Made by a program: the position numbers and the translations under genes
Shown: positions 26,563 to 35,675 of the stretch, piece by piece
Position numbering within the stretch: position 1 is the stretch's first letter
How the letters are laid out: each line of letters opens with the position of its first letter
Source: Bordetella pseudohinzii
GTDB taxonomy: Bacteria > Pseudomonadota > Gammaproteobacteria > Burkholderiales > Burkholderiaceae_B
NCBI RefSeq assembly: GCF_000657795.2
Contig: NZ_JHEP02000008.1
Span: 1-64,000, forward strand
Reading direction: 5' to 3'
DNA length: 64,000 bases
The notes under the pieces: generated by a model
Databases searched by the model: none
The model's input: only the letters and a program-made list of their open reading frames with translations
Told to the model about the DNA's origin: nothing

Positions 26563-27770
26563 CGCGAGCCTCCCGAGTCCACCCGCAACACCACCGCCAT
26601 GGCGCTGTCGCCGGCCGCGCAGCCGGTGAACAGGCCCAGGCCGCCGCCGCGTTCGGCCAATTCCTCGATGAGTTCGATGACGGATCTCAGCCCGGTCGGG
26701 CTTTGAGGATGGCCCCACACCAGGGAGCAGCCATTGTTGTTCATGGCCATGACGTCGAACCCCGTGGCGCGCGCCAATGCGATGTCCGAAACTACGAAGG
26801 GATTGTGGGTCTTGACGGCATGCAGGTCGGCGACCGCCAGGCCCGCGCGCGCCAGCGCGCGGCTGGCGGCCTCGATGGGCGCTTGAGGCATGTAGCCCAT
26901 TTCGGTGCGCGACTGGCCAAAGGCCAGGATCTGGATGCCGATCTCGGGACGGCGCGAGAGTGCGCGGGCGCGTTCGGCGGTCGCCAGGATCATGCCCGCG
27001 TTGCCGTCGGCCGGATGCGTCTGGCCGCCGTAGGTGATGGTGCCGCCAGTCAGCACCGGGGCCAGGCGCGCCAGACCGTCCGCCGTGGTGGCGTGGATGC
27101 CTTCGTCGCCCTCCATCACCGACGCGATCTTGGCGTAACGCGCATCGGGGACTTCGAAGGGCAGTGTCATGTAGCGCTTCTGGAAGCGGCGCCCATCGGC
27201 GCAGGCCTGCGCGTATTGCTCGTAGCGGCGCAATGTGACGGCATTCTGTTCGGCGGTGGAAATGCCATGGCGCTCCGCCACGCGCTCGCCGGTCTGCAGC
27301 ATGGACAGGCCGCTCCAGGGGTCATGCGAGAAATTGTCCAGCACCCAGTTCTCATGCGCGCCGGACCCCCCGGGCCCGGCCGGGTCGGGATAGTAGAGTT
27401 GCGGGCCATTGGAGACGCGGTCGGCCATCAGGACCAGCGTAGTCTCGGCGTTGCCGAGCATGAGTTCGGCCGCGGCGGTCGCCAGGCCGCGCACGGAGGT
27501 GGCGCAGGCCTGCGCCACCACGGGGCCCGCCAAGTGGGGCGCGCCGAGCATGCCGGTCACCCAGGGCAGGCCGTAGAACCCTCCTTGCTGCGGCACCGAG
27601 CAGCCCAGCACCGCGCTCTGCAGCGCCGCGGGCGCGATGCCGCGGCGTTCCAGTTCGCGGCGCGCGGTCCAGGCCAGCAGACGCAGGCTGTGCAGGCGGG
27701 ACAGGCTGCCCTGCCAACGGGAAAACGGGGTGCTCCAATACACGCCATAGGGAATGTGTACGCCGGTCAT
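26559..27770 (-). CDS. Thiolase-family acetyl-CoA acyltransferase
   Basis: A 403-residue thiolase. The acylated Cys lies in VAQACATSVRGLATAAAEL, the catalytic His in VWGHPQSPTG, and the second Cys in GLFTGCAAGDSAMA. The usual NVNGGAIALGHP-type sequence reads NNNGCSLVWGHP, a variant. A further unusual point is KTHNPFVVSDIALARATG, as in thiolase-like enzymes for non-fatty acids. GGAGTCCGC precedes the ATG at 27770. It should cleave or form a beta-ketoacyl-CoA made by the neighbouring ligase pathway. Confidence 0.88.
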   Translation of the reverse strand: MTGVHIPYGVYWSTPFSRWQGSLSRLHSLRLLAWTARRELERRGIAPAALQSAVLGCSVPQQGGFYGLPWVTGMLGAPHLAGPVVAQACATSVRGLATAAAELMLGNAETTLVLMADRVSNGPQLYYPDPAGPGGSGAHENWVLDNFSHDPWSGLSMLQTGERVAERHGISTAEQNAVTLRRYEQYAQACADGRRFQKRYMTLPFEVPDARYAKIASVMEGDEGIHATTADGLARLAPVLTGGTITYGGQTHPADGNAGMILATAERARALSRRPEIGIQILAFGQSRTEMGYMPQAPIEAASRALARAGLAVADLHAVKTHNPFVVSDIALARATGFDVMAMNNNGCSLVWGHPQSPTGLRSVIELIEELAERGGGLGLFTGCAAGDSAMAVVLRVDSGGSR

Positions 27771-27795
27771 GCGGACTCCTGCTGGAAAAGGAAGG

Positions 27796-28929
27796 TCAGG
27801 GCAGGAACTGCCATGCGCCGGAACGGGCCTGCATCAACACGACGCCGCGCTCGTCCAGGCCGTTGTGGTTGGCGGGCGACATCACATAGATGCCCTGGGT
27901 GCCCACCGTGCCGTGCAGGCTTTCCAGCGCGTCGCGCAATGCCTGGCGAAAGGCCGGGGTGCCGGCCGGGGTGGCGGTGGGAATCTTGGCCACCGCGGCG
28001 TCCAGCAGCAGGTAGGCATCGTAGGTGTAGGGCGCGAAGGCGTTGCGTGCGTCGGCGCCATAGCTTGATTCGTACAGCTGGGCGTAGCGGCCGGCCACGG
28101 GCTTGATCGGGCTGTCATCAGGCAGCTGCTCCACCACTTGCACGGGACCGCTGGGCACGATCACGCCATCCACGCCTTTGCCGCCCAGCTTCAGGAAGTC
28201 CTTGTTGATGACGCCGTGGGTGTTGTATTGCACGCCTTTGTAGCCGCGCTCGCGCAGCGAAAGATGGGGCAGGGCGCCCGGCGTTCCCGACCCGCCGACC
28301 AGCACCGCATCCGGCGTGAGCGCGACCATCTTCAGCACCTGGGCCGTGACCGAGTTGTCGGTGCGCGCATAACGCTCGTTGCTGAGCACCCTGATGCCGC
28401 GCTTGGCGGCGGATGCCTGCAGCGCGCGGTACACCGCGTCGCCCCAGGCATCCGAAAAGCCGATGTATGCCACGGTTTTCACGCCGCGCTTGACCATGTC
28501 GGCGGTCAGCGAATCCACCATCAGATCGATGCTGTGCGCGATCACGAAAATCCATTCGGCGCGGTCGGGGCTGACCGCGATGGGCGCCAGCGACAACTGG
28601 GGGGTGCGCGCTTCGCGAGCGACTTCGGTGACCGCCAGCGAGGTCGGCACATTGCTCGGGCCGATGATGGCGTCGACCTTGTCTTCGGTGATGAGCTTGC
28701 GCGCGGTCTTGACCGCCGAAGATGGGTCGGTCGCATCGTCCAGGGCGATGTATTCCACGGCCCGGCCGCCCAGCGTCTTGGGCAGCAGCTGCACGGTGCT
28801 GCGATATAGCGAACCCATGGAAGCCCCGGGCCCCGTGCTGCTGGCGATCACGCCGATGCGGATATCGGCGAGGGCGGCGCTAGGCGCCAGGGCGCAGGCC
28901 AGCGCCAGGGCGGCAAGACGACGATACAT
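27796..28929 (-). CDS. Branched-chain amino acid-type ABC receptor (LivJ-like)
   Basis: A 377-residue periplasmic receptor of type I fold. The signal peptide MYRRLAALALACALAPSAAL is followed by DIRIGVIASSTGPGASMG and the hinge sequence DKVDAIIGPSNVPTSLAVTE. AAGGGGAATAGCC before the ATG at 28929 fixes the start. No LivHMGF permease or ATPase is next to it, so it must share a remote transporter. It heads the operon with thiolase and acyl-CoA ligase. Such orphan receptors in catabolic clusters often bind aromatic acids. Confidence 0.9.
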   Translation of the reverse strand: MYRRLAALALACALAPSAALADIRIGVIASSTGPGASMGSLYRSTVQLLPKTLGGRAVEYIALDDATDPSSAVKTARKLITEDKVDAIIGPSNVPTSLAVTEVAREARTPQLSLAPIAVSPDRAEWIFVIAHSIDLMVDSLTADMVKRGVKTVAYIGFSDAWGDAVYRALQASAAKRGIRVLSNERYARTDNSVTAQVLKMVALTPDAVLVGGSGTPGALPHLSLRERGYKGVQYNTHGVINKDFLKLGGKGVDGVIVPSGPVQVVEQLPDDSPIKPVAGRYAQLYESSYGADARNAFAPYTYDAYLLLDAAVAKIPTATPAGTPAFRQALRDALESLHGTVGTQGIYVMSPANHNGLDERGVVLMQARSGAWQFLP

Positions 28930-28991
28930 GGCTATTCCCCTTTTTTGGATATGGCCCGGCGAGCGGGATGACCCTAGTATGGAGGTGTGGG

Positions 28992-29030
28992 CGATAACTG
29001 GATAATTGCGTTTCCTTATCAATCGATAAC
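28992..29030. promoter_or_regulatory. Probable LysR operator between divergent genes
   Basis: The 120-bp gap between the leftward receptor gene and the rightward lysR gene holds the palindrome TTATC-AATC-GATAA (29016-29029). The heptamer CGATAAC also occurs twice, at 28992 and 29024, exactly 32 bp (three helical turns) apart. This matches the usual layout of LysR recognition and activation sites. Confidence 0.6.
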
Positions 29031-29049
29031 CAGATTTCGGGTGTCGCCC

Positions 29050-29988
29050 ATGCCGGAATTCCCCACGCTGCAGCAATTGCGCTCACGCCTGCGTATCCGT
29101 CACCTGGTGCTGTTGGACGAGTTGGGGCGGGTAGGCAACCTGCATCGCGCGGCCGAGGCGATGCATCTGAGCCAACCGGCGGCAAGCAAGCTGCTGGGCG
29201 AGGCCGAGGGGCTGGCCGGGCAGGCTTTGTTCGAGCGCTCACATCATGGCGTCGCGCCGACGGCGCTGGGCCTGTTGATGATCGACCGCGCCCGCCTGCT
29301 GCTCAACGAATTGGATGCGACCCATGCCGAGCTCGCGGCCGCGGCCAAGGGCGCGACGGGCAAGGTGCGGGCGGGCATTTTCCCGGTGGTGGCTCATCTG
29401 CTGGTTCCCTTGGCGGTCGAGCGCCTGCAAGCGACTCACCCGGCTTTGCGCATCGAATTATCCGAGGGACTGGAGAAGCAGCTGCTGCCTGCCTTGCGCG
29501 CGGGCGAACTGGATTGCGTCGTGGGCCGACTGGGGGTGGAGGGCGCGGACGCGGATCTGCAATGCGAGATCCTGTATGACGAGGCGACCGCCGTCGTCTG
29601 CGGGCCGGCACATCCCTTGGCGTCGCGCAGCCGCTTGAGCGGCGCGGCCCTGGACCGTTATCGCTGGGTGCTGCCGTCGCGCAACGCCGCGCTCTACAGC
29701 ATGGTCGCGGCCGCCGTTTCGGCGCGAGGCGCGGGTTTCCCGCAGGTCGCCATCGAATCCAGCGCCATGCTGACCATCGTCTCGCTGCTGCAGCGGACCT
29801 CGCTGCTATCGGCCATCCCCTTGCGCGTGGCGCGGGCCCTGGCGGACAACGGCCAGGTGGCGATCCTGCCGCTGGCATTGCAGGCGAGGCTGCATCCGGT
29901 GGGGATCATGACCCGGCGGGGGGCGCACCTGGCGGCCACCGTTTCCTTGCTCCTGGAGGCGCTGCGCGAGGCGGCTGCCGCGATCTGA
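29050..29988 (+). CDS. LysR-family transcriptional regulator
   Basis: A 312-residue regulator of the GbpR/CbbR-like branch: LRIRHLVLLDELGRVGNLHR, then AMHLSQPAASKLLGEAE for the HTH (residues about 14-66). The co-inducer domain starts at KVRAGIFPVVAHLLVPLAV. The frame is open from 28987; the ATG at 29050 (MPEFPTL) matches family starts, though its ribosome site is weak. It is divergent from the receptor/thiolase/ligase operon, which it probably controls. Confidence 0.88.
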   Translation: MPEFPTLQQLRSRLRIRHLVLLDELGRVGNLHRAAEAMHLSQPAASKLLGEAEGLAGQALFERSHHGVAPTALGLLMIDRARLLLNELDATHAELAAAAKGATGKVRAGIFPVVAHLLVPLAVERLQATHPALRIELSEGLEKQLLPALRAGELDCVVGRLGVEGADADLQCEILYDEATAVVCGPAHPLASRSRLSGAALDRYRWVLPSRNAALYSMVAAAVSARGAGFPQVAIESSAMLTIVSLLQRTSLLSAIPLRVARALADNGQVAILPLALQARLHPVGIMTRRGAHLAATVSLLLEALREAAAAI

Positions 29989-30031
29989 AGGCCCGGAGCG
30001 TGGCCCTTGCGCGGCCGCGCCGCGTGGCGGC

Positions 30032-30538
30032 CTAGAGAAGCAGCTGTATGGCCGGCAGACTGGCATCGGCGTTCAGCAGATGGACTTTCTTCATTTGCAG
30101 CCGCAAGCGGCCTGGCCCGCCTTCGAGGGTGTGATAGGCCGTGGCAGCCAGGATTCTCTGGCTGTCGCCTTGGGTCTCGACATAAAGAAAGGGCGTGCGC
30201 ATCTGGTGGAGTCCCGCCGCGGGGTCGCTCGACATTATCTGTGGGGCCTGCAGGATGCGCAGTCCGCGCACGGCCGGATGCAGGGAATGGGCCCGGGGAT
30301 TGGCGTAGCGCTGGATACGAAGCCGCAATAGCAGGAGATCCTCGTACAGCAGGGATGGCGCTTCATCGCCGGGCGGCTGGTCCGGCGACAAGGGCATCCA
30401 GTACAGACCCGATTCGGCGTAGAGCGCAAGCCATTCGTCATAGCGCCTGGTGTCCAGGAGCATGGCCTCGTGGTACACGAAGGCCGCCAGTTCTGCCTCG
30501 AAGGATGCCGCGGTCTTGTCCATCGACACAGGGTTCAC
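30032..30538 (-). CDS. Aromatic-ring-hydroxylating dioxygenase beta subunit
   Basis: A 168-residue protein of the NTF2-like small subunit family: FVYHEAMLLDTRRYDEWLAL near the N-terminus, then GLYWMPLSPDQPP and DLLLLRLRIQRYANPRAHS. I place the start at the GTG at 30538: it overlaps the alpha-subunit stop as GTGA and has GGGAGAAAG seven bases upstream. The first ATG (30523) has no ribosome site. It supports the hexameric structure of the oxygenase with the preceding gene. It is last in a leftward operon with a peptide-type ABC importer. Confidence 0.85.
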   Translation of the reverse strand: MNPVSMDKTAASFEAELAAFVYHEAMLLDTRRYDEWLALYAESGLYWMPLSPDQPPGDEAPSLLYEDLLLLRLRIQRYANPRAHSLHPAVRGLRILQAPQIMSSDPAAGLHQMRTPFLYVETQGDSQRILAATAYHTLEGGPGRLRLQMKKVHLLNADASLPAIQLLL

Positions 30539-31848
30539 GCGCTTTCTCCCATCAGTTCGAGCCAGCCGCGGTGCTGATTGCGGATGACCCATTCATTGTT
30601 GCCGCTGTCCATGGAGGCCGAGGCCTGGCGGGTCTCCCCGTCCTTGTAGCCTCGATGCAGGCTGAGCCACTCATTGCCCGAGCACAGCAGCCCGCGCTGT
30701 TGGCTTTCGAAGAGGTGCACGTCGTCGTGCGCGACCACCGACATGGGCGAGAAGACCAGCCGCGCGTAGGAGGCCGCCCGCTGCCGCAGGCGAGCGGGGG
30801 CGTTGCTGGGCGCGAAGGCCCAGATCTCGACCAGGGTGCGATCCACCGCCAGGGGGCGCAGGACGCGCAGCACCATGGGCGATGCCTTGGCCGCCAGGCT
30901 GGGGTAGAGCACCGTATTCTGCGGGGAAAATCGCAGGATCTCCTGCGCGGCCTCCTGGCCGTGGCGCGCTTCGAGTTCGCGCTGGTAGTCCGGCAATGGC
31001 GCATAGCCCGTATGGATGCTGAACTTGGTGCCCAGCACGCTGTGTCCATGCGGCAGCACGCGCGCGCCCATTTCCGAATAGAAGCTGTAGCCGGCCCCGA
31101 AGGGCAGCAGTTGCTCCATGGCCAGTACGGTATCGCTATTCTCCGGCAGGGTTTGCGCGACTTCCTTTGCGGCGGCGGCGGCCGATTCGTGCGTGGAAAT
31201 CGGATGCACCGTGTCGTTGACGTTCTCCAGGTAGAGCTTCCAATTGCAGTCGATGAGACTGCGCAAGGGCTGGCCCAGCACGGATAGCTGGCCATCCGGC
31301 GCCCTGGCGACCATATTGTCCAGCGTGCCCAGGGCTTCGCCGAAGTAGGTCATGAAGTCAGGGCCTTCCGCGTCGATCCGGGCAAACACAAACCCCTTGT
31401 AGTTCATGCTGGCGCCGGGCGATGACAGGCCTTTGCCCGAGGGGCAGGAAGACAGCCCGGTGCCTTCGTAATCGTTTTTCAAGGGGATGGACAGCAGGGA
31501 GCCGTCCAGGCGGTAAGTCCAGGCGTGATAGGGGCAGCGCAGCATCTTGCCGCAATTGCCCTCGCGTTCATGCAGGAGCTGGCTGCCCTTGTGGGCGCAG
31601 CGGTTCATCAGCACCGCCACTTCCGTCGGGCTCTTGCGCAGCATGATCAGCGATTGCCCGGCGATCTGGGTGGTGTAGTAGTCGCCCACGGCGGGCGTCT
31701 GGCTCTCGTGGCCGACGTAAACCCAGGCGCGCTTCCACAGCCTCGCCTGTTCGCTGGCGTAGACGCCGGGGTCGGTGTACAGGTCCCGATGCACGCGGTC
31801 CGGGCCCACCAGGTGCCGGAAGCCTTCCGGGGAAGTTTCGCCTGTCAT
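30535..31848 (-). CDS. Rieske non-heme iron dioxygenase alpha subunit
   Basis: A 437-residue oxygenase large subunit. The Rieske [2Fe-2S] ligands are CAH (residues 84-86) and CPYH (105-108). The catalytic iron motif ENVNDTVHPISTH keeps the bridging Asp and both His. The frame is open far upstream, but GGAGACAAT before the ATG at 31848 fixes the start. It introduces O2 into an aromatic or similar substrate using electrons from a reductase. No ferredoxin or reductase gene is next to it. It follows a dipeptide-type ABC transporter by 29 bp in the same operon, so the transporter probably imports the dioxygenase substrate. Confidence 0.9.
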   Translation of the reverse strand: MTGETSPEGFRHLVGPDRVHRDLYTDPGVYASEQARLWKRAWVYVGHESQTPAVGDYYTTQIAGQSLIMLRKSPTEVAVLMNRCAHKGSQLLHEREGNCGKMLRCPYHAWTYRLDGSLLSIPLKNDYEGTGLSSCPSGKGLSSPGASMNYKGFVFARIDAEGPDFMTYFGEALGTLDNMVARAPDGQLSVLGQPLRSLIDCNWKLYLENVNDTVHPISTHESAAAAAKEVAQTLPENSDTVLAMEQLLPFGAGYSFYSEMGARVLPHGHSVLGTKFSIHTGYAPLPDYQRELEARHGQEAAQEILRFSPQNTVLYPSLAAKASPMVLRVLRPLAVDRTLVEIWAFAPSNAPARLRQRAASYARLVFSPMSVVAHDDVHLFESQQRGLLCSGNEWLSLHRGYKDGETRQASASMDSGNNEWVIRNQHRGWLELMGESA

Positions 31849-31877
31849 ATTGTCTCCAATGCGTTTCATGGGCCGCT

Positions 31878-33758
31878 TTACGCCGCGGCGGCGCAGGGCG
31901 GCCCCGGCGCCCAGGCCTGGCCGGCGGAATCGGGCGGAACGGCCGCGATCAGGGCACGGGTATAGGCATGCCGGGGCTGCTCGAACACCTGGTCGACCGG
32001 TCCTTGTTCGACGATGCATCCCTGGTGCAGGACGAGCACGCGCGAGCACAGATAGCGGACCACGGCCAGATCGTGCGATACGAAGACCAGCGCGATGCCT
32101 AGTTCCTGTTTGAGCCGCAGCAGCAGGTTCAGGATCAGCGCCTGCACCGACACGTCCAGGCCCGATACGATTTCGTCCGCGACGATCAGGCGGGGCGTGA
32201 CGCACAGGGCGCGCGCAATGTTCACGCGCTGTTTCTGGCCTCCCGACAATTGCGAGGGCAGGCGGTCCACGGCTTCGGGCGGCAGGCCGACGGATGCCAG
32301 CAGCTGCCGGGCAATTTCCCGGCGCCGCGCCGGCGCCGAGCCCGCTTGGGCGGCGAAGGCGCCGGACTCCAGGATCTGGGTTACCAGCGCGCCCACGCGC
32401 CGCCGCGGATTCAAGGCCGAGTCGGGGTTCTGGAACACCAGCTGCACGTCTCGCGGGTCGGACGTGCGGGGCGCCGCCGCCTGGGAGCCGGGATAGACGA
32501 TGCGTCCCGCGCTGGGCGCGACCATGCCGGCGATCAGGCGCGCCAGGCTGGTCTTGCCGCTGCCGCTTTCGCCGACAATGCCGAGGAATTCGCCGCGCTG
32601 GACCGATAGGGACAGCGGCTGGAGGATCTGCTTTCTGGGCCGGGCCCGGAACAGACGGGCCTGGCCGGGGTAGCTCAGCGCCACGTCCGTCAGCGTGACG
32701 ACGGGCGGCTCGTCCGCCGCGGCGGGCGCGGCCCGCATGGCCTGGAACGCCGCGCGGTCACCGCCTTGCGGCGCGTCCAGCGCCGGAATGGACGGCAGGC
32801 AACGGGCGGCGCGCTCGCCGCCGCGCGGCAGCAAGGGGACTTCCTGTTCGTCGCAGGCCGCCTGGCGCGAAGGGCAGCGGGAGGCGAACCGGCAGCCGCG
32901 CAGCCTTGCGAAATCACCCAGGCCCGGCATGAAGTCGGGCAGGGTGCGCAGGGCCTGCACCGGCGCGTCCATCCCTGGGGCGGATTCTTTCAGGCTGCGC
33001 GTATAGGGATGCAGGGGGGTGTCCAGCACCTGCCGCGCGGGGCCGAATTCCACCACTTCGCCGGCATAGAGCACGGCGATCGCATCGCAGACATGGGCCG
33101 CCAGCCGGAGGTCGTGCGTGACCAGCGCCACGGCGGTCCGGTGGCGCCGCTGCTGGTCGGCCAGCACGCGCATGATCTGGGCCTGGGTGATCACGTCCAG
33201 TGCGGTGGTGGGTTCGTCGGCGAAGATCAGTGCCGGATCGCCGCAGAACGCCATGGCGATCAAGATGCGCTGGCATTGTCCGCCCGACATCTGGTGCGGA
33301 TAGCGCGCCAGCATGCCCTGGGCATCCGTCAGGCCGACCTCCCGCAGGCGCGCGCAGGCGTAGGCTTCCCATTGCGCGGCGGGTATGCCGACGTGCCGCA
33401 GATGCTCGAACAACTGCTGGCGCACCGTCATCGCGGGGTTCAGGCCCGACAAAGGCTCCTGGGGAATGAAGGCGATCTGGCGGCCCAGCATCCCGCGGCG
33501 CCGCGCCGGGCTCATCTGGTTCAGATCCTCGCCGCGGAATTGGATGGCGCCGGCGGTGATGCGAAAGCCAGGCGGCAGGGTGCCCGATATCATGCGGCCC
33601 AGCATGCTTTTGCCGGCGCCCGACTCGCCCACCAGGCCCAGCATGCGGCCTTCGGGGATGTCCAGGTCGATGCCGCGAAGCACATCGGCGGGCAGGCGTT
33701 GGCCGCCGGCGGCCACGTCCGTGGTCAGGGTAAGCTTGCGCAAGCTCAGTAGCGACAT
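31878..33758 (-). CDS. Peptide-type ABC transporter, fused double ATPase (DppDF-like)
   Basis: A 626-residue fusion of two ABC ATPases. The first half has Walker A GESGAGKS, signature MSGGQCQRI and Walker B ALIFADEPT. The second has GESGSGKT, LSGGQKQRV and RLIVADEIV. After the first domain comes the oligopeptide-family zinc or [4Fe-4S]-like region with spaced cysteines (GCRFASRCPSRQAACDEQ). DppD and DppF are usually separate proteins; the fused form is known in proteobacteria. It powers the two permeases encoded immediately upstream. Confidence 0.93.
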   Translation of the reverse strand: MSLLSLRKLTLTTDVAAGGQRLPADVLRGIDLDIPEGRMLGLVGESGAGKSMLGRMISGTLPPGFRITAGAIQFRGEDLNQMSPARRRGMLGRQIAFIPQEPLSGLNPAMTVRQQLFEHLRHVGIPAAQWEAYACARLREVGLTDAQGMLARYPHQMSGGQCQRILIAMAFCGDPALIFADEPTTALDVITQAQIMRVLADQQRRHRTAVALVTHDLRLAAHVCDAIAVLYAGEVVEFGPARQVLDTPLHPYTRSLKESAPGMDAPVQALRTLPDFMPGLGDFARLRGCRFASRCPSRQAACDEQEVPLLPRGGERAARCLPSIPALDAPQGGDRAAFQAMRAAPAAADEPPVVTLTDVALSYPGQARLFRARPRKQILQPLSLSVQRGEFLGIVGESGSGKTSLARLIAGMVAPSAGRIVYPGSQAAAPRTSDPRDVQLVFQNPDSALNPRRRVGALVTQILESGAFAAQAGSAPARRREIARQLLASVGLPPEAVDRLPSQLSGGQKQRVNIARALCVTPRLIVADEIVSGLDVSVQALILNLLLRLKQELGIALVFVSHDLAVVRYLCSRVLVLHQGCIVEQGPVDQVFEQPRHAYTRALIAAVPPDSAGQAWAPGPPCAAAA

Positions 33759-33762
33759 GGGC

Positions 33763-34659
33763 TCAATTCCTTCCGCGTTTGCGCGGGTCCAGCAGCTGGC
33801 GCATGCCGTCGCTGAGAAGATTGAATCCGAAGACCGTCAGCACGATGCCCGTCACCGGCGCGACCATGGTCCAGATGGCTTCCTGCATGGTGCTGCGCGC
33901 GTCGGCGATCATCACCCCCCAGGCGACCACGTCGGCGGGAACGGACAGGCCGACAAAGCTGAGGATGGCCTCGACGATGATGGCAATCCCTATCTGCAGG
34001 CTGAACAGCGTCAGGATCAGCGGCAGCAGTCCCGGGAGCATCTCGCGCAGCATGACGCGCATGTGGCCGAAGCCCATCAGCCGGGCCGCCGTGACGTAGT
34101 CATTGCGGCGGATCTTGAGGGCCTCGGCGCGCACCACCCGGCAAAAGCGGGTCCAGTCCACCAGCACGATGGCCAGGATCACATTGCCTACGCCAGTGCC
34201 CAGGCCCACCATCAGGATCAGCGAGAGCACCACTGGCGGGAAGGACATCCACAGGTCGACCAGATAGCCGATGCCCTTGTCCACCGCCCCGCCGAAGTAG
34301 GCGGCGATCAAGGCGAGCGCGGTGCCCGCCAGCATGGCGCCCATCGCGGCGCATAGCCCCACCCATAAGGCCACCCGCGTGCCGAAGATCAGCCGGGACA
34401 GCACGCAGCGGCCCAGACTGTCCGTGCCTAGCGGATACTGGGCCAGCCCGTCGGCCGCCCAGGCGGGCGGCAGCAGCGGCGACAGCAGGTCCTGCGCCAG
34501 CGGGTCATTGGGCGCGATGGCGGGCGCGAAGACCGCCAGCGCCACCAGCGCCAGCACGATGGCGCTTCCCAGGGCGGCCTTGGGCGAGGCGCGCAAGGCC
34601 GCCCACCAGGCCGACACGCGCAAGGCGGCGGGTGCGGCGGGTGCGTTCAGCGTCGTCAT
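33763..34659 (-). CDS. Peptide-type ABC permease (DppC-like)
   Basis: A 298-residue inner-membrane permease with about six hydrophobic segments, an N-terminal DppC-type extension (FAPAIAPNDPLAQD) and the EAA loop ARLMGFGHMRVMLREMLPGL. The start at 34659 is set by a TGATG overlap with the previous stop. It forms the translocation pathway with the DppB-like protein. Confidence 0.92.
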   Translation of the reverse strand: MTTLNAPAAPAALRVSAWWAALRASPKAALGSAIVLALVALAVFAPAIAPNDPLAQDLLSPLLPPAWAADGLAQYPLGTDSLGRCVLSRLIFGTRVALWVGLCAAMGAMLAGTALALIAAYFGGAVDKGIGYLVDLWMSFPPVVLSLILMVGLGTGVGNVILAIVLVDWTRFCRVVRAEALKIRRNDYVTAARLMGFGHMRVMLREMLPGLLPLILTLFSLQIGIAIIVEAILSFVGLSVPADVVAWGVMIADARSTMQEAIWTMVAPVTGIVLTVFGFNLLSDGMRQLLDPRKRGRN

Positions 34660-35675
34660 CAGGAGTCTCTCAAGCGGGGGTCGATTACGGCGTACAGACA
34701 ATCCACGCTCGCATTGATCAGCAGGATCACGGCGCAGAAGACCAGTGAAATTCCCTGGATCAAGGGCAGGTCGTGATTGCGCACGGCCTGGACCATCAGG
34801 TTGCCGAGCCCAGGGAAGGAAAAAATCATCTCGATCAGCAGGGTCCCGCCGAACAGAAAGCCGAATTGCACGCCGATCAGCGTCAAGGTCGGCAGGAAGG
34901 CGTTGCGCAGCATATGCCGCAGGATCACGCGGCGTTCAGGCTGTCCGCGCAGCCGCGCGACCGTTACATACTGTTCGTGGCTGGTCTCCAGCAGGCTGGC
35001 GCGCAGCACCCGCGCAATCAGGGGGCTGAAGCCCAGCGCCAGCGCGAGGGCGGGCAGCACCAGGTGCGAGGCGGCGTCTAGCCAGTCCCGCCAACGGCCC
35101 TGCAATAGGAAGTCCAGGAGGACGAAGCCGGTGTATCCGGACGCGGAGACATCCGAGCTGAAGCGGCCGGAAAAGGGCAGGACGGGCCAATGCACGCCAA
35201 AGCCCAGCATCAGGAAGATGCCCCATAGAAAGCCGGGGATGGAGATCAGCAGCACCAGGCCGATATCCGCGGCCAGTTCACCGCGGCGGTCGTGCAGCAC
35301 GTAAAGCAGCAGGCCGCCCGGAATGCTGATCGCCAGCGCCATGACGAGGGCCACGAAGGACAATTCCAGCGTGGCGGGCAAGGTCGTCGCGATCAACTGG
35401 GTGACGGGCGCACCGGCGCTGACGGAACTGCCCAGGTCGCCCTGAAGCACATGGCCCAGCCAGATGCCGTACTGCGCGATCAGCGAGCGGTCGAGCCCCA
35501 TGGCGTGGCGCAAGGCCTCGACTTCGGCTCGGGTCGCGCTGGGCGGCAGCATCATGCCCAGGGGATCCGCCGGCAGCAGCCTCAGCACCACGAAGACGAC
35601 GACGGACAGCGCCAGCATGGTCGGCACGGCCACCGCCAGGCGGCGCATGAAATGCGAGGCCAGCGACGCCCACAT
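34659..35675 (-). CDS. Peptide-type ABC permease (DppB-like)
   Basis: A 338-residue permease. The family N-terminus is RRLAVAVPTMLALSVVVFVV, then LPADPLG and the long periplasmic segment. The EAA loop is VTVARLRGQPERRVILRHML. The frame is open far upstream, but the ATG at 35675 overlaps the preceding stop (TGATG), and MWASLASHF leads straight into the first membrane helix. Confidence 0.92.
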   Translation of the reverse strand: MWASLASHFMRRLAVAVPTMLALSVVVFVVLRLLPADPLGMMLPPSATRAEVEALRHAMGLDRSLIAQYGIWLGHVLQGDLGSSVSAGAPVTQLIATTLPATLELSFVALVMALAISIPGGLLLYVLHDRRGELAADIGLVLLISIPGFLWGIFLMLGFGVHWPVLPFSGRFSSDVSASGYTGFVLLDFLLQGRWRDWLDAASHLVLPALALALGFSPLIARVLRASLLETSHEQYVTVARLRGQPERRVILRHMLRNAFLPTLTLIGVQFGFLFGGTLLIEMIFSFPGLGNLMVQAVRNHDLPLIQGISLVFCAVILLINASVDCLYAVIDPRLRDS

